From Aphrocallistes beatrix (lineage: Eukaryota; Porifera; Hexactinellida; Sceptrulophora; Aphrocallistidae), in the NCBI GenBank assembly GCA_963281255.1, contig OY725492.1:5407132-5471131 (forward strand): DNA of 64,000 nucleotides, in the 5' to 3' direction. A model generated the notes under the pieces. It did no database searches. It saw only the letters and a list, made by a program, of their open reading frames with translations, and was not told the DNA's origin. The translations under genes were made by a program, and so were the position numbers. Each line of letters opens with the position of its first letter. Position 1 is the stretch's first letter. Of this stretch, positions 31,755-42,212 are shown in pieces.

Positions 31755-32357
31755 TGCCTATGTGTGACAATATTAAATCTGGAAAACTTCCTAACTATCA
31801 GTGGCTTCCTATCTCAATTTTGACTGGCAATCCCAGTACCACAGCTCTAGGACACAATTCCTCACTATTCTTGTTCATCAGAATAGTGCCTACATTACGA
31901 GATGTGTACTCGTATTGGAACTATGAATGCTAACAAAAGATTTTATTATGCAATACATCCCTTTATATGCATAAATGGTTTCGCTCCACTTTCATAAAAT
32001 GTAAATCTCCCTTGGACCAACTGGAGGTGGTCTTATTTCCTTATATGGTCTGCTAACCCAGTGGGGGTAGGGTGATTGGTTCAGAAGAGACATCTATGAT
32101 AAATGAGGTCTCCTTTTTGATAAACTAGACGACTGAAACTAACATTTAAAACTCTTCAGTCAAAAAATTATGAATATTTCGATTGGGTTTCAAAATTTGA
32201 AAGATATGCTCATATGTTTCATGTTCATACTAAAGTGGGTTTCACTTTCCTACCTCCCAAGGGACACTTTTTGATAATAATACTTCTGTTTACTCACAAA
32301 CTAAACAAACAAATAATATCACACTGATCTATTTATAGCCTCGGAGTAGCCAATCGC

Positions 32358-33875
32358 ATGTCAGTAGGCACAAAGCTCTTCTCCTTCCTGACTAAGGAGC
32401 CGACGGAGTCAGCTGATCCGCGCGGGCTGGAAGGGTCGGGCTCATTCTGGCGCAGGCAGGGACACAAACTCCCTGGACACGCGCAGCCCGACTTGGAATG
32501 TCACTCTCCCCCTCAGTCCCCCACGGGCCCGCGACCCAAGGTCTACGGGGCTCAGCACCCGCCGAAATGCGCGCCAGATCAGCTGGTGGCGTTCCACCGG
32601 AGCGTGGTGGACGGACGGGACATGGAGGAGGAGTTCAGTGTCTCGCTCGTGCGGTCCAAGTCAGATGGCGCCCCGGCACCTTCTGACTCCGCGAGGCGCG
32701 CCTCTCTGCCACTCTCCCCGCCACCTGACACCTCCGGGATAAAAATAGAATTCGACATCAAGAGCCACTTCCTGAACAAGGTGAAGCACATGAACCAATC
32801 AAAAGCTGAGGAGCAGAAGTCTGCGTTCAGGGGGGCAGAGGGGCTGGGGTACGACCCCCATGACAGGGAGACCGCCAAACTTGAGAAGTTCGGAAAGTGT
32901 CTGGCGGGACCGAACACGGACATCAACGCCATTCGGAAGCTGAGTTGGAGTGGCATTCCCAGCCAGCTGCGTAGCGCCACGTGGCAGCTGTTATGTGGCT
33001 ACCTCCCCACCAATATAGACAGGCGGGAGGCGACACTGGCGCGCAAACGGCAGGAGTACAAGCAGTACCTGGACAGCTACTACAAGCGGTCCGTCATAGA
33101 GAACAACCACGAGATCATGAAGCAGATCCAGGTGGACGTTCCTAGGATGAACGCGGACATTTCTATTTTTAGACAGGTGGCAGTGAGGGATGTGTTCGTG
33201 AGGGTGTTGTTCATATGGTCCATTAGACACCCCGCGTCGGGGTACGTCCAAGGGATCAACGACCTCTTGACACCTTTCTTCATCGTGTTCCTGTCCTCCT
33301 ACGTGCCAGCCGACAAGTCCATCGACACAATAGACTTCCACTCCCTGCCACAATGCCACCAGGACACAATTGAGGCGGACTCCTATTGGTGCGTGAACCA
33401 CTTTCTAGAAGGAATCCAGGACAATTACACATTCGAGCAACCAGGGATTCAGCTCAAAGTGGCCAAGCTGAGAGAGATCGTGCAACGCGTGGACAACAGG
33501 CTACACCTACACTTGCTTGACAACGAGATCGAGTACATGGCATTCGCGTTCAGATGGATGAACAACCTCCTAATGCGGGAGTTCCCCCTGAGGTGCATCA
33601 CGAGGATGTGGGACACTTACCTCTCAGAGCGAGAGGGATTCGCTGAATTCCATTTGTACACTTGTGCTGCCTTCCTACTCACATTCTCAAAACAGTTGTT
33701 GTTGCTACCTGACCTCCAATCGCTGATTCTATTTTTACAACGCCTCCCTACGGCCAGCTGGGGGGACAGGGAAATGGAAATGTTGCTGGCAGAGGCGTTC
33801 AGACTCCAGTACACATTCGAAAACGCCCGCGGACACTTACAAGTGGCAGCGACACACAAGAAAGGGTCTGCTTGA
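32358..33875 (+). CDS. TBC1D22: TBC1D22-type Rab GTPase-activating protein, intronless
   Basis: 505 aa in one exon. The first 190 residues are Pro/Ser-rich and probably disordered. The TBC domain starts at WSGIPSQLR (197-205) and runs to about 460. The arginine finger is in IQVDVPR (Arg263) and the glutamine finger in GYVQGIND (Gln298), so both catalytic residues of TBC-type GAPs are present. RHPASGYVQGINDLLTPFF and the NEIEYMAFAFRWMNNLLMRE-like stretch are characteristic of TBC1D22, a Golgi-associated Rab GAP. Base composition is markedly more GC-rich than the surroundings. It lies inside intron 3 of the SLC41 gene on the opposite strand. Absence of introns could mean retroposition or intron loss. 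Confidence 0.95.
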   Translation: MSVGTKLFSFLTKEPTESADPRGLEGSGSFWRRQGHKLPGHAQPDLECHSPPQSPTGPRPKVYGAQHPPKCAPDQLVAFHRSVVDGRDMEEEFSVSLVRSKSDGAPAPSDSARRASLPLSPPPDTSGIKIEFDIKSHFLNKVKHMNQSKAEEQKSAFRGAEGLGYDPHDRETAKLEKFGKCLAGPNTDINAIRKLSWSGIPSQLRSATWQLLCGYLPTNIDRREATLARKRQEYKQYLDSYYKRSVIENNHEIMKQIQVDVPRMNADISIFRQVAVRDVFVRVLFIWSIRHPASGYVQGINDLLTPFFIVFLSSYVPADKSIDTIDFHSLPQCHQDTIEADSYWCVNHFLEGIQDNYTFEQPGIQLKVAKLREIVQRVDNRLHLHLLDNEIEYMAFAFRWMNNLLMREFPLRCITRMWDTYLSEREGFAEFHLYTCAAFLLTFSKQLLLLPDLQSLILFLQRLPTASWGDREMEMLLAEAFRLQYTFENARGHLQVAATHKKGSA

Positions 33876-34884
33876 TTCTAGACAGCTGTTTCGGCTATTT
33901 TTAGCAGCATTGTTACGACTCGTGCTCTCAGGAATGTTGACATACCGTGGATAGGTATACTGTTTAATTGAATCAATTAACACTCATTTGTTGTGTTTGT
34001 TTATATAAAGCGATAAATTCAAATATCACACTTCTTTTTCTTAATTTAGATTTATGTTCTATATTTAGGTTGATACTGTCTGGGGGATTTTTTAGTTAAA
34101 AAGTTCAAAGGTGTTAAATATTCATTTTCACTGAAGAGATATTTCTTGACTGTTTTTTTATGAACTAACTTTTCTCAGACAATTCCTTAGAAACGAGTTG
34201 ATCTAATGAATGTCCTCTTTTCCCTCACCCAGTAGAGAGGGAGGAGTGATACAGGATGGAAGTGGAGTCACGGAGGTCTCAGGGGTTCGTAGCCTGGATT
34301 ATATTATAGTTTTTGGCTGGGTCTGCTCTATGGAATCAGGAGTAAAACAAGATACTCCCTGAACGGCACTGGTGTGTTTGAAGAAATGGCGTTATTATCC
34401 ATGGTCATAATGGATAATAGGACTGAAGCTTGGTTAACTAAGATTATAAGCATACCAGTCTGCATGAATAGAATAGATAGTGATAAGAGCATAAGACGAC
34501 CGTCCATTAGATCTCTAATCCATGGTCCATAGCGTGCTAACTTGTATGTGGAAGAAATGGATATGTTGGAGTATTCAATCTCTAGAATGTACAAAACGAT
34601 ACAAATTATTTACACATATTAGTCACTATTATTATTTATTTGTTATTTATAAGTCATTGCAGATAAATGCGTTGTTAGCTTGTGTTGCAAATCTCAGGCA
34701 CAAGTTTACATTGGTGCAGTAGTTATATTAGAAATGGATAAAATCACATTCGCGATTCTTAGCTCATTGTACAAACGGGGTGTGAGTTGTGTCCAGAAGG
34801 ATGGACCGAGTGCTCAATGACTAATTCACCATCTCAAATATTCCGTATTTCTAAATTATTACTGAGATATAATTAGAACATAGA
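33876..34884. repeat. Spacer with dispersed repeat, between TBC1D22 and APOL-like gene A
   Basis: About 34240-34380 is repeated at 43495-43605 and about 34400-34580 at 45820-45985, both diverged. From about 34745 to the ATG the sequence is repeated at 51363-51480 and belongs to the segmental duplication. No gene is supported. Confidence 0.55.
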
Positions 34885-35415
34885 ATGGAGCTGAATAGAG
34901 ATATCACGAGCAAAGTGAGTCATCTCTTAACTCAGAGAAGAGATTTGAAACGCAACCTCTACGACCTAATCGAGGAAGTGAAGAAGAAGAGAGCGGATGT
35001 GAATATTCTCAAGGCGACAGGTGTGATGGGTTTGGTGGCAGGGACACTACTGAGTCTAACACCTGAGACGCAGAGGACAGGACAGTTCATTCTCGGAGCA
35101 GGAGTACTCTTATCGGTCGCAAGCAGAGCATACGACTACCACAAGTTAGGACAGTTTAACTCCAGGTTATTGAATGCAATGAAAGTTGATAACAACCTAA
35201 GTGGTGAATTGGAATGTAAACTGAGGGAGGGAGGACACCAGGACAAAATCAAGCTAGAGGGGGTACAGGAGATGGGACTAGATGCATATGAGCTATTAAT
35301 AGGACGCTGGTCCAGGGATAGGAATGTGGAGGCTCTGGTAGCATTGACCAATCATATTCAAGAGGGAATAAAACAGCTGACTGAAATACTGCATCGAGTC
35401 AAACCTGATAACTAA
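34885..35415 (+). CDS. APOL-like protein, short type I (gene A)
   Basis: 176 aa, one exon, starting MELNRDITSKVSHLLTQRRD. The N-terminal basic amphipathic helix/coiled coil is about residues 1-45. A hydrophobic glycine-containing hairpin follows (about 47-83: GVMGLVAGTLLSL, then GQFILGAGVLLSVASRA), then a charged helical tail ending HRVKPDN. The arrangement helix, membrane hairpin, amphipathic tail is that of apolipoprotein-L-family proteins, though much shorter and without the usual C-terminal hydrophobic segment. Known APOLs associate with membranes and lipid and some form ion channels; the role here is unknown. The sequence before the ATG (GATATAATTAG AACATAGA) resembles a splice acceptor. 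Paralogues: E, G and the fragment at 56368. Confidence 0.65.
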   Translation: MELNRDITSKVSHLLTQRRDLKRNLYDLIEEVKKKRADVNILKATGVMGLVAGTLLSLTPETQRTGQFILGAGVLLSVASRAYDYHKLGQFNSRLLNAMKVDNNLSGELECKLREGGHQDKIKLEGVQEMGLDAYELLIGRWSRDRNVEALVALTNHIQEGIKQLTEILHRVKPDN

Positions 35416-36095
35416 TCCTACTATAAATAGATTTGTTTTGTATTCATTGGTATTTGTGTTATTGTTTAAACCCAAGACGTATTCCATCTTTCTCCGTGAA
35501 ATGTATTATAAATAGAAATATAATTGTGATATTGATGGCACATGTACACCTCACTTTTGAGACCCTTGACCTGGGGATGCTTACTTTGGACATTTAAGAT
35601 ATACAGAGCACCTCTAATCCGATTTCATCGGAATCTGTTTTGCAAAATTTATAAATTATATTAGTGCTAGTATAGGAGATGCCTTCATGTCATGATCGGC
35701 GTGCGACGTCCGTCCATATATAGCTACTTACGTCCATCTGCTCGCTCCCGGAATTTATATTGGACGAAATTGCGCAAATTTGGGCCATCTATTCCTTTAT
35801 ATGGTAGAGATTTGAACTTGGGTTCAAATTCTGAAGAACTTTCACACCTTTCCACAAAAGGTGTCAAAATTATTAGCCAATCAGAATAGGGATTTAATTA
35901 ACATTACAGTTGACGTAGATTTTATTGATTAATAGTGATTATACCTGACTCAAAGAGCAATACACAAGCTAAAATCACCTCTAGCATAAAGTAAGGATTA
36001 TTCATATTTTCACACCTTACCTAATGTAACAACATGTGGCAAATATCATTACCAATAAAATTGCAGGGATTTATCGAATAGCAGAATTTAATATA

Positions 36096-36283
36096 CAGTC
36101 GACTCCGCTTAATAGGGTCACATCGGTCAGAGGTCATTCTGCCCCGATTAAGCGGAGGACCCTATTAACCGAAAATATTTAGTATTAGCTTCTATGTGTG
36201 AGAGCTATTCCGGTCCTGCCAAAAGTGGCCCGATTAAGCGGCTGACCCGATTAAACAGTGGCCCTATTAAGCGGAGTCGACTG
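36096..36283. mobile_element. 188-bp pogo-like MITE with visible empty site
   Basis: The ends CAGTCGACTCCGCTTAATAG and CTATTAAGCGGAGTCGACTG are exact complements, flanked by TA. The duplicated segment near 53427 reads TTTAATATAATTGG with no insert, so it arrived after the segmental duplication. Confidence 0.9.
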
Positions 36284-36386
36284 TAATTGGTTAATACGAA
36301 ACGCGTTTCGACTGGAAACGCATTCTGACTGCAATACAAGAGAACAAAGAACAAAAATCATTCATTGAAATATAAAACAAAGAAGC

Positions 36387-36668
36387 ATGATCAATACTCA
36401 ACGAGCCTACAAAAGAAATTATGCTAGTAAATCTGCTTTTGCTGCCAGAAAGATAATAAAATGGTTCAGAACCTTGAGCAGCATGGAACTTTTGCAGATA
36501 AGACCAGAATTGGAGCTCCAAAAGACTGCTAGGTCTCTAGAAGCATCAAACATGCAGAAAACCATCAGAAATCGTGGAGGCGGGATAGAATACATATCAA
36601 TGACTAGACCCTTGTTGAGGATGGATTCTATGTCTCCCAAGTGTATAATATTTAATAATCAAAATTAG
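36387..36668 (+). pseudogene. Relic of transposase HTH domain, left copy
   Basis: A 93-residue frame beginning INTQRAYKRNYASKSAFAAR. Together with the better copy at 53535 it resembles the N-terminal helix-turn-helix of mariner-type transposases (pattern Y-x-N-x-x-S-x-x-x-AR-x-I-x-x-M-x-x-F). Here a frame change after the first third destroys the second helix region. No catalytic DDE/D domain follows. Confidence 0.5.
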
Positions 36669-37181
36669 GTCACTACTTATGGACCACCCTGTACAATGAT
36701 TTCACCCTAAATTTTAAATCTGATTGGCTGAGATTGAGGCCTCCAATCTTGACTGATATCTTTGCATTGACCATCCCAGTTAGCAGAAAAAATAGTAACT
36801 AATATTCATTGAATTACAGGTATCCGGGGTTACGTTCCTGAGAATTGCCGCGAATGGCAAAATCGCGAACGGCAAGACGTTAGTTCAATGAGAATAGTGG
36901 GGTTACGTTCCTAGATTCCAAAAACGATGTTAGATACAGTTTGCTAAATACGTTATTGATTCAATAGCTGAGCTGTAATACTGATACAAACACTGGCACA
37001 AGTAAAATGGTAATAATAAATGAAAGATATAGATCCTCTAATAGCAAACCTAAGTACCATACCTAAATAGTAAAGTATATCCTTACAATCACCAACCAAC
37101 TTCCTTTTAGGCATGATGTAATTATTAGATATAAAATTATGAGTACAAGTAGAAACAATATAGTCTAGTATTAGTATAGAA

Positions 37182-37515
37182 CAGTGTTTCTCAAACTAAT
37201 TTAGCACACCGCCCCCTAATCAGGATTTACTGTCGACACCGCCCCCTCCCCTTACTCATGATCCGTAAGCCATCAACAGTGTAATTATTGTATTAATTAG
37301 TCACGGGAAACCATTGACAGTGATTATTGTACTTTCTAGCTCTAACAACTACAGTGAATGTTGAAATTTGTTTCAAAGATTGACCATCAATATTCTGGAA
37401 TTCACATTTTTTGAGGTTCAAATATCGTAGATGTATTGCTAACAAAACACATTAGCGCCCCCTTACATTATAGCGCCCCCCAACAAGCTTTCACGGCCCA
37501 CTTTGAGAATCACTG
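37182..37515. mobile_element. hAT MITE with CAGTGTTTCTCAAA end
   Basis: Begins CAGTGTTTCTCAAACTA and ends AGTGGG-type complement TTTGAGAATCACTG. Flanks GTATAGAA and GTATATAA are an 8-bp target duplication with one mismatch. It contains the repeated CGCCCCC motif near both ends. It is typical of short hAT elements that appear in many animals. Confidence 0.8.
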
Positions 37516-38187
37516 GTATATAACAATAGAAACAATAAATGATATTGCCAAGATAATATGGAGATACGTATAAAGTTATGTCAAAACGTATATTAACATT
37601 CCATCCTACTTAACCAGAATAAAATTCCCTAAATCTCCAGTAGTTTACCTAGCAAGCAATGTATCTAAAGTATTCTCAGGTTACCCATTATAAAGATATT
37701 CCATTTGAAATATAATCTTCTGTGTGCTTGGAAACTACTGTAAAGTTAGGGAATTTTTATCTTTTCAAAATATGTCTGCGCGCACCAATGATCGATTTAC
37801 TCTAGTCTGTAAGAGGTGTAGCCAAGGTGGTAGCAGGTGTGCAGTGTACACACGATCATTTAAACATTAATTGTATGTAGGTGTCAAATGATATGACTAC
37901 GAATAAGCTCTAAGATCTAAGCGAAATTTTCACATCTCTGCAAAAAAATGGAAAACAATTTTTCACACCTTTTCTGTACAAAATAAATGACTACACTATC
38001 ACAATAGAAATTATTATACAAGTACGACACTACAATAAATACATAGATCGTTATTGCTATTAATACTTCAAGCCACAACTTATGTTTGATATAATCTTAA
38101 ATGTATTATAGTGTATGGCAATAAAAAAGATTATGTGCATATTTTCACACCTTTATATACATATTTTCACACCATTTGAAGAATTTA

Positions 38188-38530
38188 AAAAATATGCTAG
38201 AGACTAGCTTCCAACGGTTGACTTGGGGGTTTTCAAGGGCGTAGATTTCGAATATCATATTTTCGAGTAAATTTGATCATCAATTTGTTTACAATAGATA
38301 CATAAAGTAAACAAATTACAAAAATAGGCTAGATACTTGCTTTCAACGGTTGACATGGGGTTTCCAGAGGTGTATATTTCGAATATCATATTTTCGAGTA
38401 TATTTGCAAATTAATTTGTTTACTTTTGTTGACAATAGATACATAAAGTAAACAAATCTCAAAAAATATGTTAGAAACTTGCTTTAAACCGTTGACATGG
38501 GGTTTTCAGAGGTGTAGATTTAGAATATTA
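38188..38530. repeat. Three tandem imperfect repeats of about 130-140 bp
   Basis: Each unit carries GCTTNNAACNGTTGAC followed by TTTCGAATATCATATTTTCG or a variant. Units start near 38188, 38320 and 38461. A partial duplication of CAATAGATACATAAAGTAAA links them. Non-coding. Confidence 0.75.
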
Positions 38531-38742
38531 TATTATTTCGGACCCATATGAGAAATTATTCGTTAACTTTTGTTAAATAAAATGCAAACCTAGGCTTGTA
38601 ATATGTAATGTTAGGCTTAGAGCTGTATTGATTAGACCTGAATTGTATATATATAAATTAGTTCAATATTTATTGAACAACCCTCGTGTTTTATATTATA
38701 TATATTTTCAAGAACTACTAGACATTTAACTAGTCATCAATC

Positions 38743-39507
38743 ATGGATTTCACAATAGAGGATGTTAGATCGGCAGTTGACGAACTGATAGCTATACGTC
38801 AAAATATGATAGCAGCTCTAACTGAGTATCTAAGGAAAATAAAATTACCAAACATTGTAGTAAAAGGATCCAAAACAGTTTGTAGCATGTACTCAATCGT
38901 AGGCACAGTATTATTATTCACCCCTGCAGCGCCAATAGGTGTTGTTATGGTGGGAACAGGAGTAGCTGGATCTATTATATATTCGGTTAGCGACATAGTG
39001 ATCAGCACACGAATACAAAGTCAGTTACAAGAACTGTTAAAAATAGAAAGGCCGTACGCAGACAAGCTAGAGGATATGATGAGACGTCTGAAGGAGTACA
39101 CTGGTGAAGTGGCTGCCTACCACTCCATGGACTATAACACTGCTGCTGGATTAGTGGTAGCGAGGTTTATCATAGGGGGAGTCAAGTGTCGCGTCATACA
39201 AGTGGCTGAAAGAGGGAGTATTCCAACCGCAAAAGCAGCAGGGAAAGTAATTTCCAAGATAGTTACCTCTCCGAGATTAGCTGGCATCACAGCTGTTAAG
39301 ATCCTAGCGAAGCCTGGAGCCCAAACCGCAGGGAAGATATTCAAGAATGCTTTAGGACCAATTTCTATAGGAATAGATGTGGCAGACATTATCCACACTT
39401 GGGGCAGTAATGCACCAGGTATTGAGGATGTGAAGGAAGTGATAAAGAAGCTGGAAACTGGCATTAAAGATGTGGAGAAGGTTAAGGAAATGTTCCAAGC
39501 TGCTTAA
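38743..39507 (+). CDS. APOL-like protein, type II (gene B)
   Basis: 254 aa, one exon, starting MDFTIEDVRSAVDELIAIRQ. The N-terminal helix is 1-40. A hydrophobic hairpin (48-87) is centred on the turn FTPAAPIG, corresponding to the LAPxTxG turn of APOL membrane segments. Next comes an amphipathic helix (RPYADKLEDMMRRL), a central Ala/Gly-rich region and a C-terminal segment (GPISIGIDVADIIHTW, then a charged helix). That last part parallels the APOL C-terminus, where a hydrophobic DVVYLVY-type stretch precedes a coiled coil. No signal peptide. From about residue 100 to the end it is nearly identical to genes D and H, but its first 90 residues differ. Confidence 0.75.
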   Translation: MDFTIEDVRSAVDELIAIRQNMIAALTEYLRKIKLPNIVVKGSKTVCSMYSIVGTVLLFTPAAPIGVVMVGTGVAGSIIYSVSDIVISTRIQSQLQELLKIERPYADKLEDMMRRLKEYTGEVAAYHSMDYNTAAGLVVARFIIGGVKCRVIQVAERGSIPTAKAAGKVISKIVTSPRLAGITAVKILAKPGAQTAGKIFKNALGPISIGIDVADIIHTWGSNAPGIEDVKEVIKKLETGIKDVEKVKEMFQAA

Positions 39508-40068
39508 TACACTATCCTTTCCATGTTACTAATTTTAGACGTTCAGTATTAATGTTGCAGTTTACGGGCGTGTCAGTATTCATTTTTAGGATGTATTCAC
39601 TGTTTGTATCTCTAAGTAATTTTATTAAATTGGTCGTGTTATATAATCACCAATGTTATGATCTGCATTGCAGCATGAAATGAATTACACGCCCCAGGCA
39701 ACTTCAGAAACTGCATCATGGATTCTCCAATAATGTAAAATCTTAGTTATTGTATTTGGGATTGTTTCCTTGACATTATTAGCACAGCATTATAACCTAC
39801 AATGTTTACTAGTAAAAAAGTATTAGAATTTGTCTTAAAGAAAACCGTAGAATGCTTAGTGGGGACACAGTGTCCCCGATATCGTGGATGTCTCCCAGCT
39901 ATTTTCTATGCAAGTGAAAGCCATCTAACTGCTGGTCATTCTACAGTTAAAATGATATGTTTATTATTGTGCTTATTAAATTAGTTTTAGTAAACATTAT
40001 TAGCATATAATCCAACTACATAATGATAATAAATAATGGCACGTCCATAACCTACATGCAGTAGACCC

Positions 40069-40181
40069 TCGTTAATACAAACACCAGGGACGGTCGATAT
40101 TTGTTCATATTAACCGGAGTGATTTACATTCATTTCCTTCGTAGGGATGAAATATCTGTTCGGTTTAACGAGGTTATACTG
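40069..40181. mobile_element. 113-bp pogo-like MITE
   Basis: Left CAGTAGACCCTCGTTAATAC pairs imperfectly with right TTTAACGAGGTTATACTG. TA follows on the right; the left flank is TG, so the target site has decayed. Confidence 0.6.
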
Positions 40182-40231
40182 TACATTGTTTAGTTAGAAG
40201 CTTTGGTTATTTCGTTAGTCTCTCTGGTATG

Positions 40232-40392
40232 CCACAGTCTCACTGGATGTATGTGTGATTCTGATTCAAACCGCTCCTTGCGGATCACGAATTAACACAT
40301 CAAACAAACAAACAAACATTTCGAGAGCTAATACAAGAGTTAAATTTACTGACCTGTGTCCGTGATGTGGTTGCCAGGAGAACCTACTATTT
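40232..40392 (-). pseudogene. Vestigial copy of SLC41 exon 3 end and donor
   Basis: The minus strand reads GSPGNHITDT followed by a GTCAGT donor at 40354, as at the end of true exon 3 (59228-59270). The homology continues into the intron (AACCGCTCCTTGCGGAT and a CAAA repeat, matching 59111-59220). Upstream the exon similarity stops after about 13 codons. It is either a remnant of a duplicated exon or a locally copied segment. Confidence 0.7.
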
Positions 40393-40888
40393 TAGAGACT
40401 TGATATCCATGGTACGCCTTGGTATCAACATCGAATTGATTAAATGAGAAATCACAAAACGTTGGGTAATCATGCGTAAACCTTGGCACAAATCGCTCAG
40501 TGAAATGAGCTTGTATAATATATAGAAGGCATGTCATAAACCTAAATTTTCTGCTGCAGTCTGATTCCATTAATATAACCGTAAACAAATGACAGCAATC
40601 CTAGTAGAGAACCAGAAAGCAACGTATTGTGTTGGACGAGTCTGCAGACTTACTGTGTCTACAAGGCGCGCAAGAAAGCTTTGTTTGATTTTTGAATTAT
40701 TTGGTGAACCTGTGACTTTTATAAAATCAATTGTTAAGTTAAGTTACAAGCTATCAATAGTTTAGTTTTCAATCGTCAGTCATAACAAACAAGCTAAGCT
40801 AGCTTGTTATTACTTAAATTGGTAGGCTCTATACATTGTAGGAATATAAGGAATATATTATTGGTTAACTCGATTATAGCAATAAAGA

Positions 40889-41098
40889 TAACTAATCAAA
40901 TACATTTCAAGTAAAGATAAAATAAAGAAAATTTGAGGAGTAATTATAGGAAATAATACTAACTAACTAAACGTTCAACTTTAACTCATTTATTTCAATA
41001 ATGGTAACTAATCAAATACATTTCAAATAAAGATAAAATAAAGCAAATTTGAGGAGTAATTATAGGAAATAATACTAACTAACTAAACGTTCAACTAA
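40889..41098. repeat. Two-copy tandem repeat, period 116 bp
   Basis: The segment beginning TAACTAATCAAATACATTTC occurs at 40889 and again at 41005, differing by a few bases. It lies immediately downstream of gene C's stop and may include its 3' untranslated region. Confidence 0.8.
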
Positions 41099-41120
41099 CT
41101 TAGGAGGAAGAAGCTCAGTT

Positions 41121-41912
41121 CTAAGATTCATTTTTGCGAAAATCTTCAGAGAGTTCAAATATCAATTTCGAGATTCTATTAATAGAGCCTTGCAATGATT
41201 CAATTAGTTCATCAATCTTGTCTACTTTCTTATCCACACCCCATTCAATTCCTACTGTTACTACATCGACCAGCGCTGAGACAGGTATACAAATCTTAGT
41301 AAAAGTTGATTTGACTCCAGTTACAGCCACGGATTCCATACACTTCTTATGAAATAACGGGCATTTTACAGCCCGCGCCAATGCTCCAACAAACCTTGAT
41401 CCTTCCCTAACTGCGGAAGGGAATAAATCAACACCGAAACCAAATAGATAAGATGTTAATAAGGAGGCTGCAGTCTTGTAATCAAAACTGTAATGCTGAG
41501 TCAATTCATTCGCGCACTTGCTGAATCTAGTCAACTTTTCTTGACAAATATCCACTTCCTTCCAATCTTCCTTAAGAATATTCAGAACCTCCTTTTTATC
41601 TGTGTCTGTGAGATTACAGATTACTTGAGTTCCTGCTACTGTAACTGTACCTAAGAGAGCCATCCCTACGCCAATTGGTGCCAAAGGTGTGAAAATTAGG
41701 AAGGCTCCTCCAACCGCTCCCAATGCACCTAGGGTTTTGGGAACTAACGAAGTTGCTTTACGTTTTTTGGCATTTTCTTTCACATCTCTTACTTTCCAGA
41801 TCATATCCCTCCTCTTCACAACAAGAGCTTCGAATGATTCCACGAATTCTTCAAGGATAGGGTGTTGTTTCAGTTGATCTAGTTGCTTTTTGGTCATTCC
41901 CAAATGAGTCAT
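41121..41912 (-). CDS. APOL-like protein, type III (gene C)
   Basis: 263 aa, one exon, starting MTHLGMTKKQLDQLKQHPIL. An N-terminal charged helical region (1-50) is followed by a long hydrophobic hairpin (59-100) with the turn FTPLAPIGVG. After this come a helical region (DTDKKEVLNIL), a second moderately hydrophobic part around 140-190, the stretch CIPVSALVDVVTVGIEWGVD and a terminal coiled coil. It is closest to gene F. It is divergently arranged with gene D across 300 bp; a GTATATATAT sequence near 41970 (minus strand) is a plausible TATA box. Expected to bind or insert in membranes by family analogy only. Confidence 0.75.
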   Translation of the reverse strand: MTHLGMTKKQLDQLKQHPILEEFVESFEALVVKRRDMIWKVRDVKENAKKRKATSLVPKTLGALGAVGGAFLIFTPLAPIGVGMALLGTVTVAGTQVICNLTDTDKKEVLNILKEDWKEVDICQEKLTRFSKCANELTQHYSFDYKTAASLLTSYLFGFGVDLFPSAVREGSRFVGALARAVKCPLFHKKCMESVAVTGVKSTFTKICIPVSALVDVVTVGIEWGVDKKVDKIDELIESLQGSINRISKLIFELSEDFRKNES

Positions 41913-42212
41913 AGTGAAAAATAGAATGAGATAACAAAGACAAATATCATGTAGAACCAGAAACCGAATATATATACACTACCATAGCACATAGTACGTA
42001 AATTCCATGTTCTTCAAGTAATCTTGTAAACAACAAGAGGAAGTGGGAAGTTTGGAATGGGAGCTATGTATTGCGCATTAGAACTAGTGAGTGTAGTTGT
42101 ACAACACATGAAAACAAGCATGGGAATTTGATAGTATATATAATATGCCAAATGTCAGAAATATATGTATAATAAAGAAATCATCAATGATTCTTCACTC
42201 AACCTAATAACA
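41913..42212. promoter_or_regulatory. Divergent promoter region between APOL-like genes C and D
   Basis: 300 bp between the two start codons. TATA-like sequences point each way: ATATATATAC near 41970 for C, and AGTATATATAATATG near 42133 for D. The same type III / type II head-to-head layout recurs at 57618-57979. Confidence 0.45.

Larger units (their letters stand above)
30386..32357. other. Start of the giant SLC41 intron, up to TBC1D22
   Basis: Holds three inverted-repeat elements (30711-31076, 31462-31610, 31617-31754) and AT-rich sequence. The last part contains the presumed 5' flank of TBC1D22, with CTATTTATAG at 32329-32338, 19 bp before its ATG. No other gene. Confidence 0.5.
34741..36880. 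repeat. Segmental duplication block 1, left copy
   Basis: Matches 51360-54080 in the same orientation, covering gene A (gene G in the other copy), its 3' flank and the HTH transposase relic. Differences: the 188-bp MITE at 36096-36283 is only here. The foldback element and a 72-codon deletion in the gene are only in the right copy. Confidence 0.8.
35416..38742. repeat. Repeat-dense spacer between APOL-like genes A and B
   Basis: Contains the second part of duplication block 1, the pogo-like MITE 36096-36283, an HTH transposase relic (36387-36668), the hAT MITE 37182-37515 and a piece repeated at 54124-54420 (here 37567-37873). Next come a dispersed element (37870-38170, inverted relative to 8190-8490) and three tandem repeats (38188-38530). 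The frame at 35692-35889 is repeated at 53023 but has no recognisable domain. Confidence 0.6.
39508..41120. repeat. Spacer between APOL-like genes B and C
   Basis: The first 330 bp repeat the 3' flank of gene H (55792-56120). A small inverted repeat (GTAGAATG ... CATTCTAC, about 39846-39952) and a pogo-like MITE (40069-40181) follow. Then comes a copy of the end of SLC41 exon 3 (40232-40392) and a tandem duplication (40889-41098). No open gene. Confidence 0.6.

Noticed and set aside
32991-33401. Minus-strand frames opposite TBC1D22
   Set aside because: Shadow frames produced by the GC-rich codon usage of the real gene.
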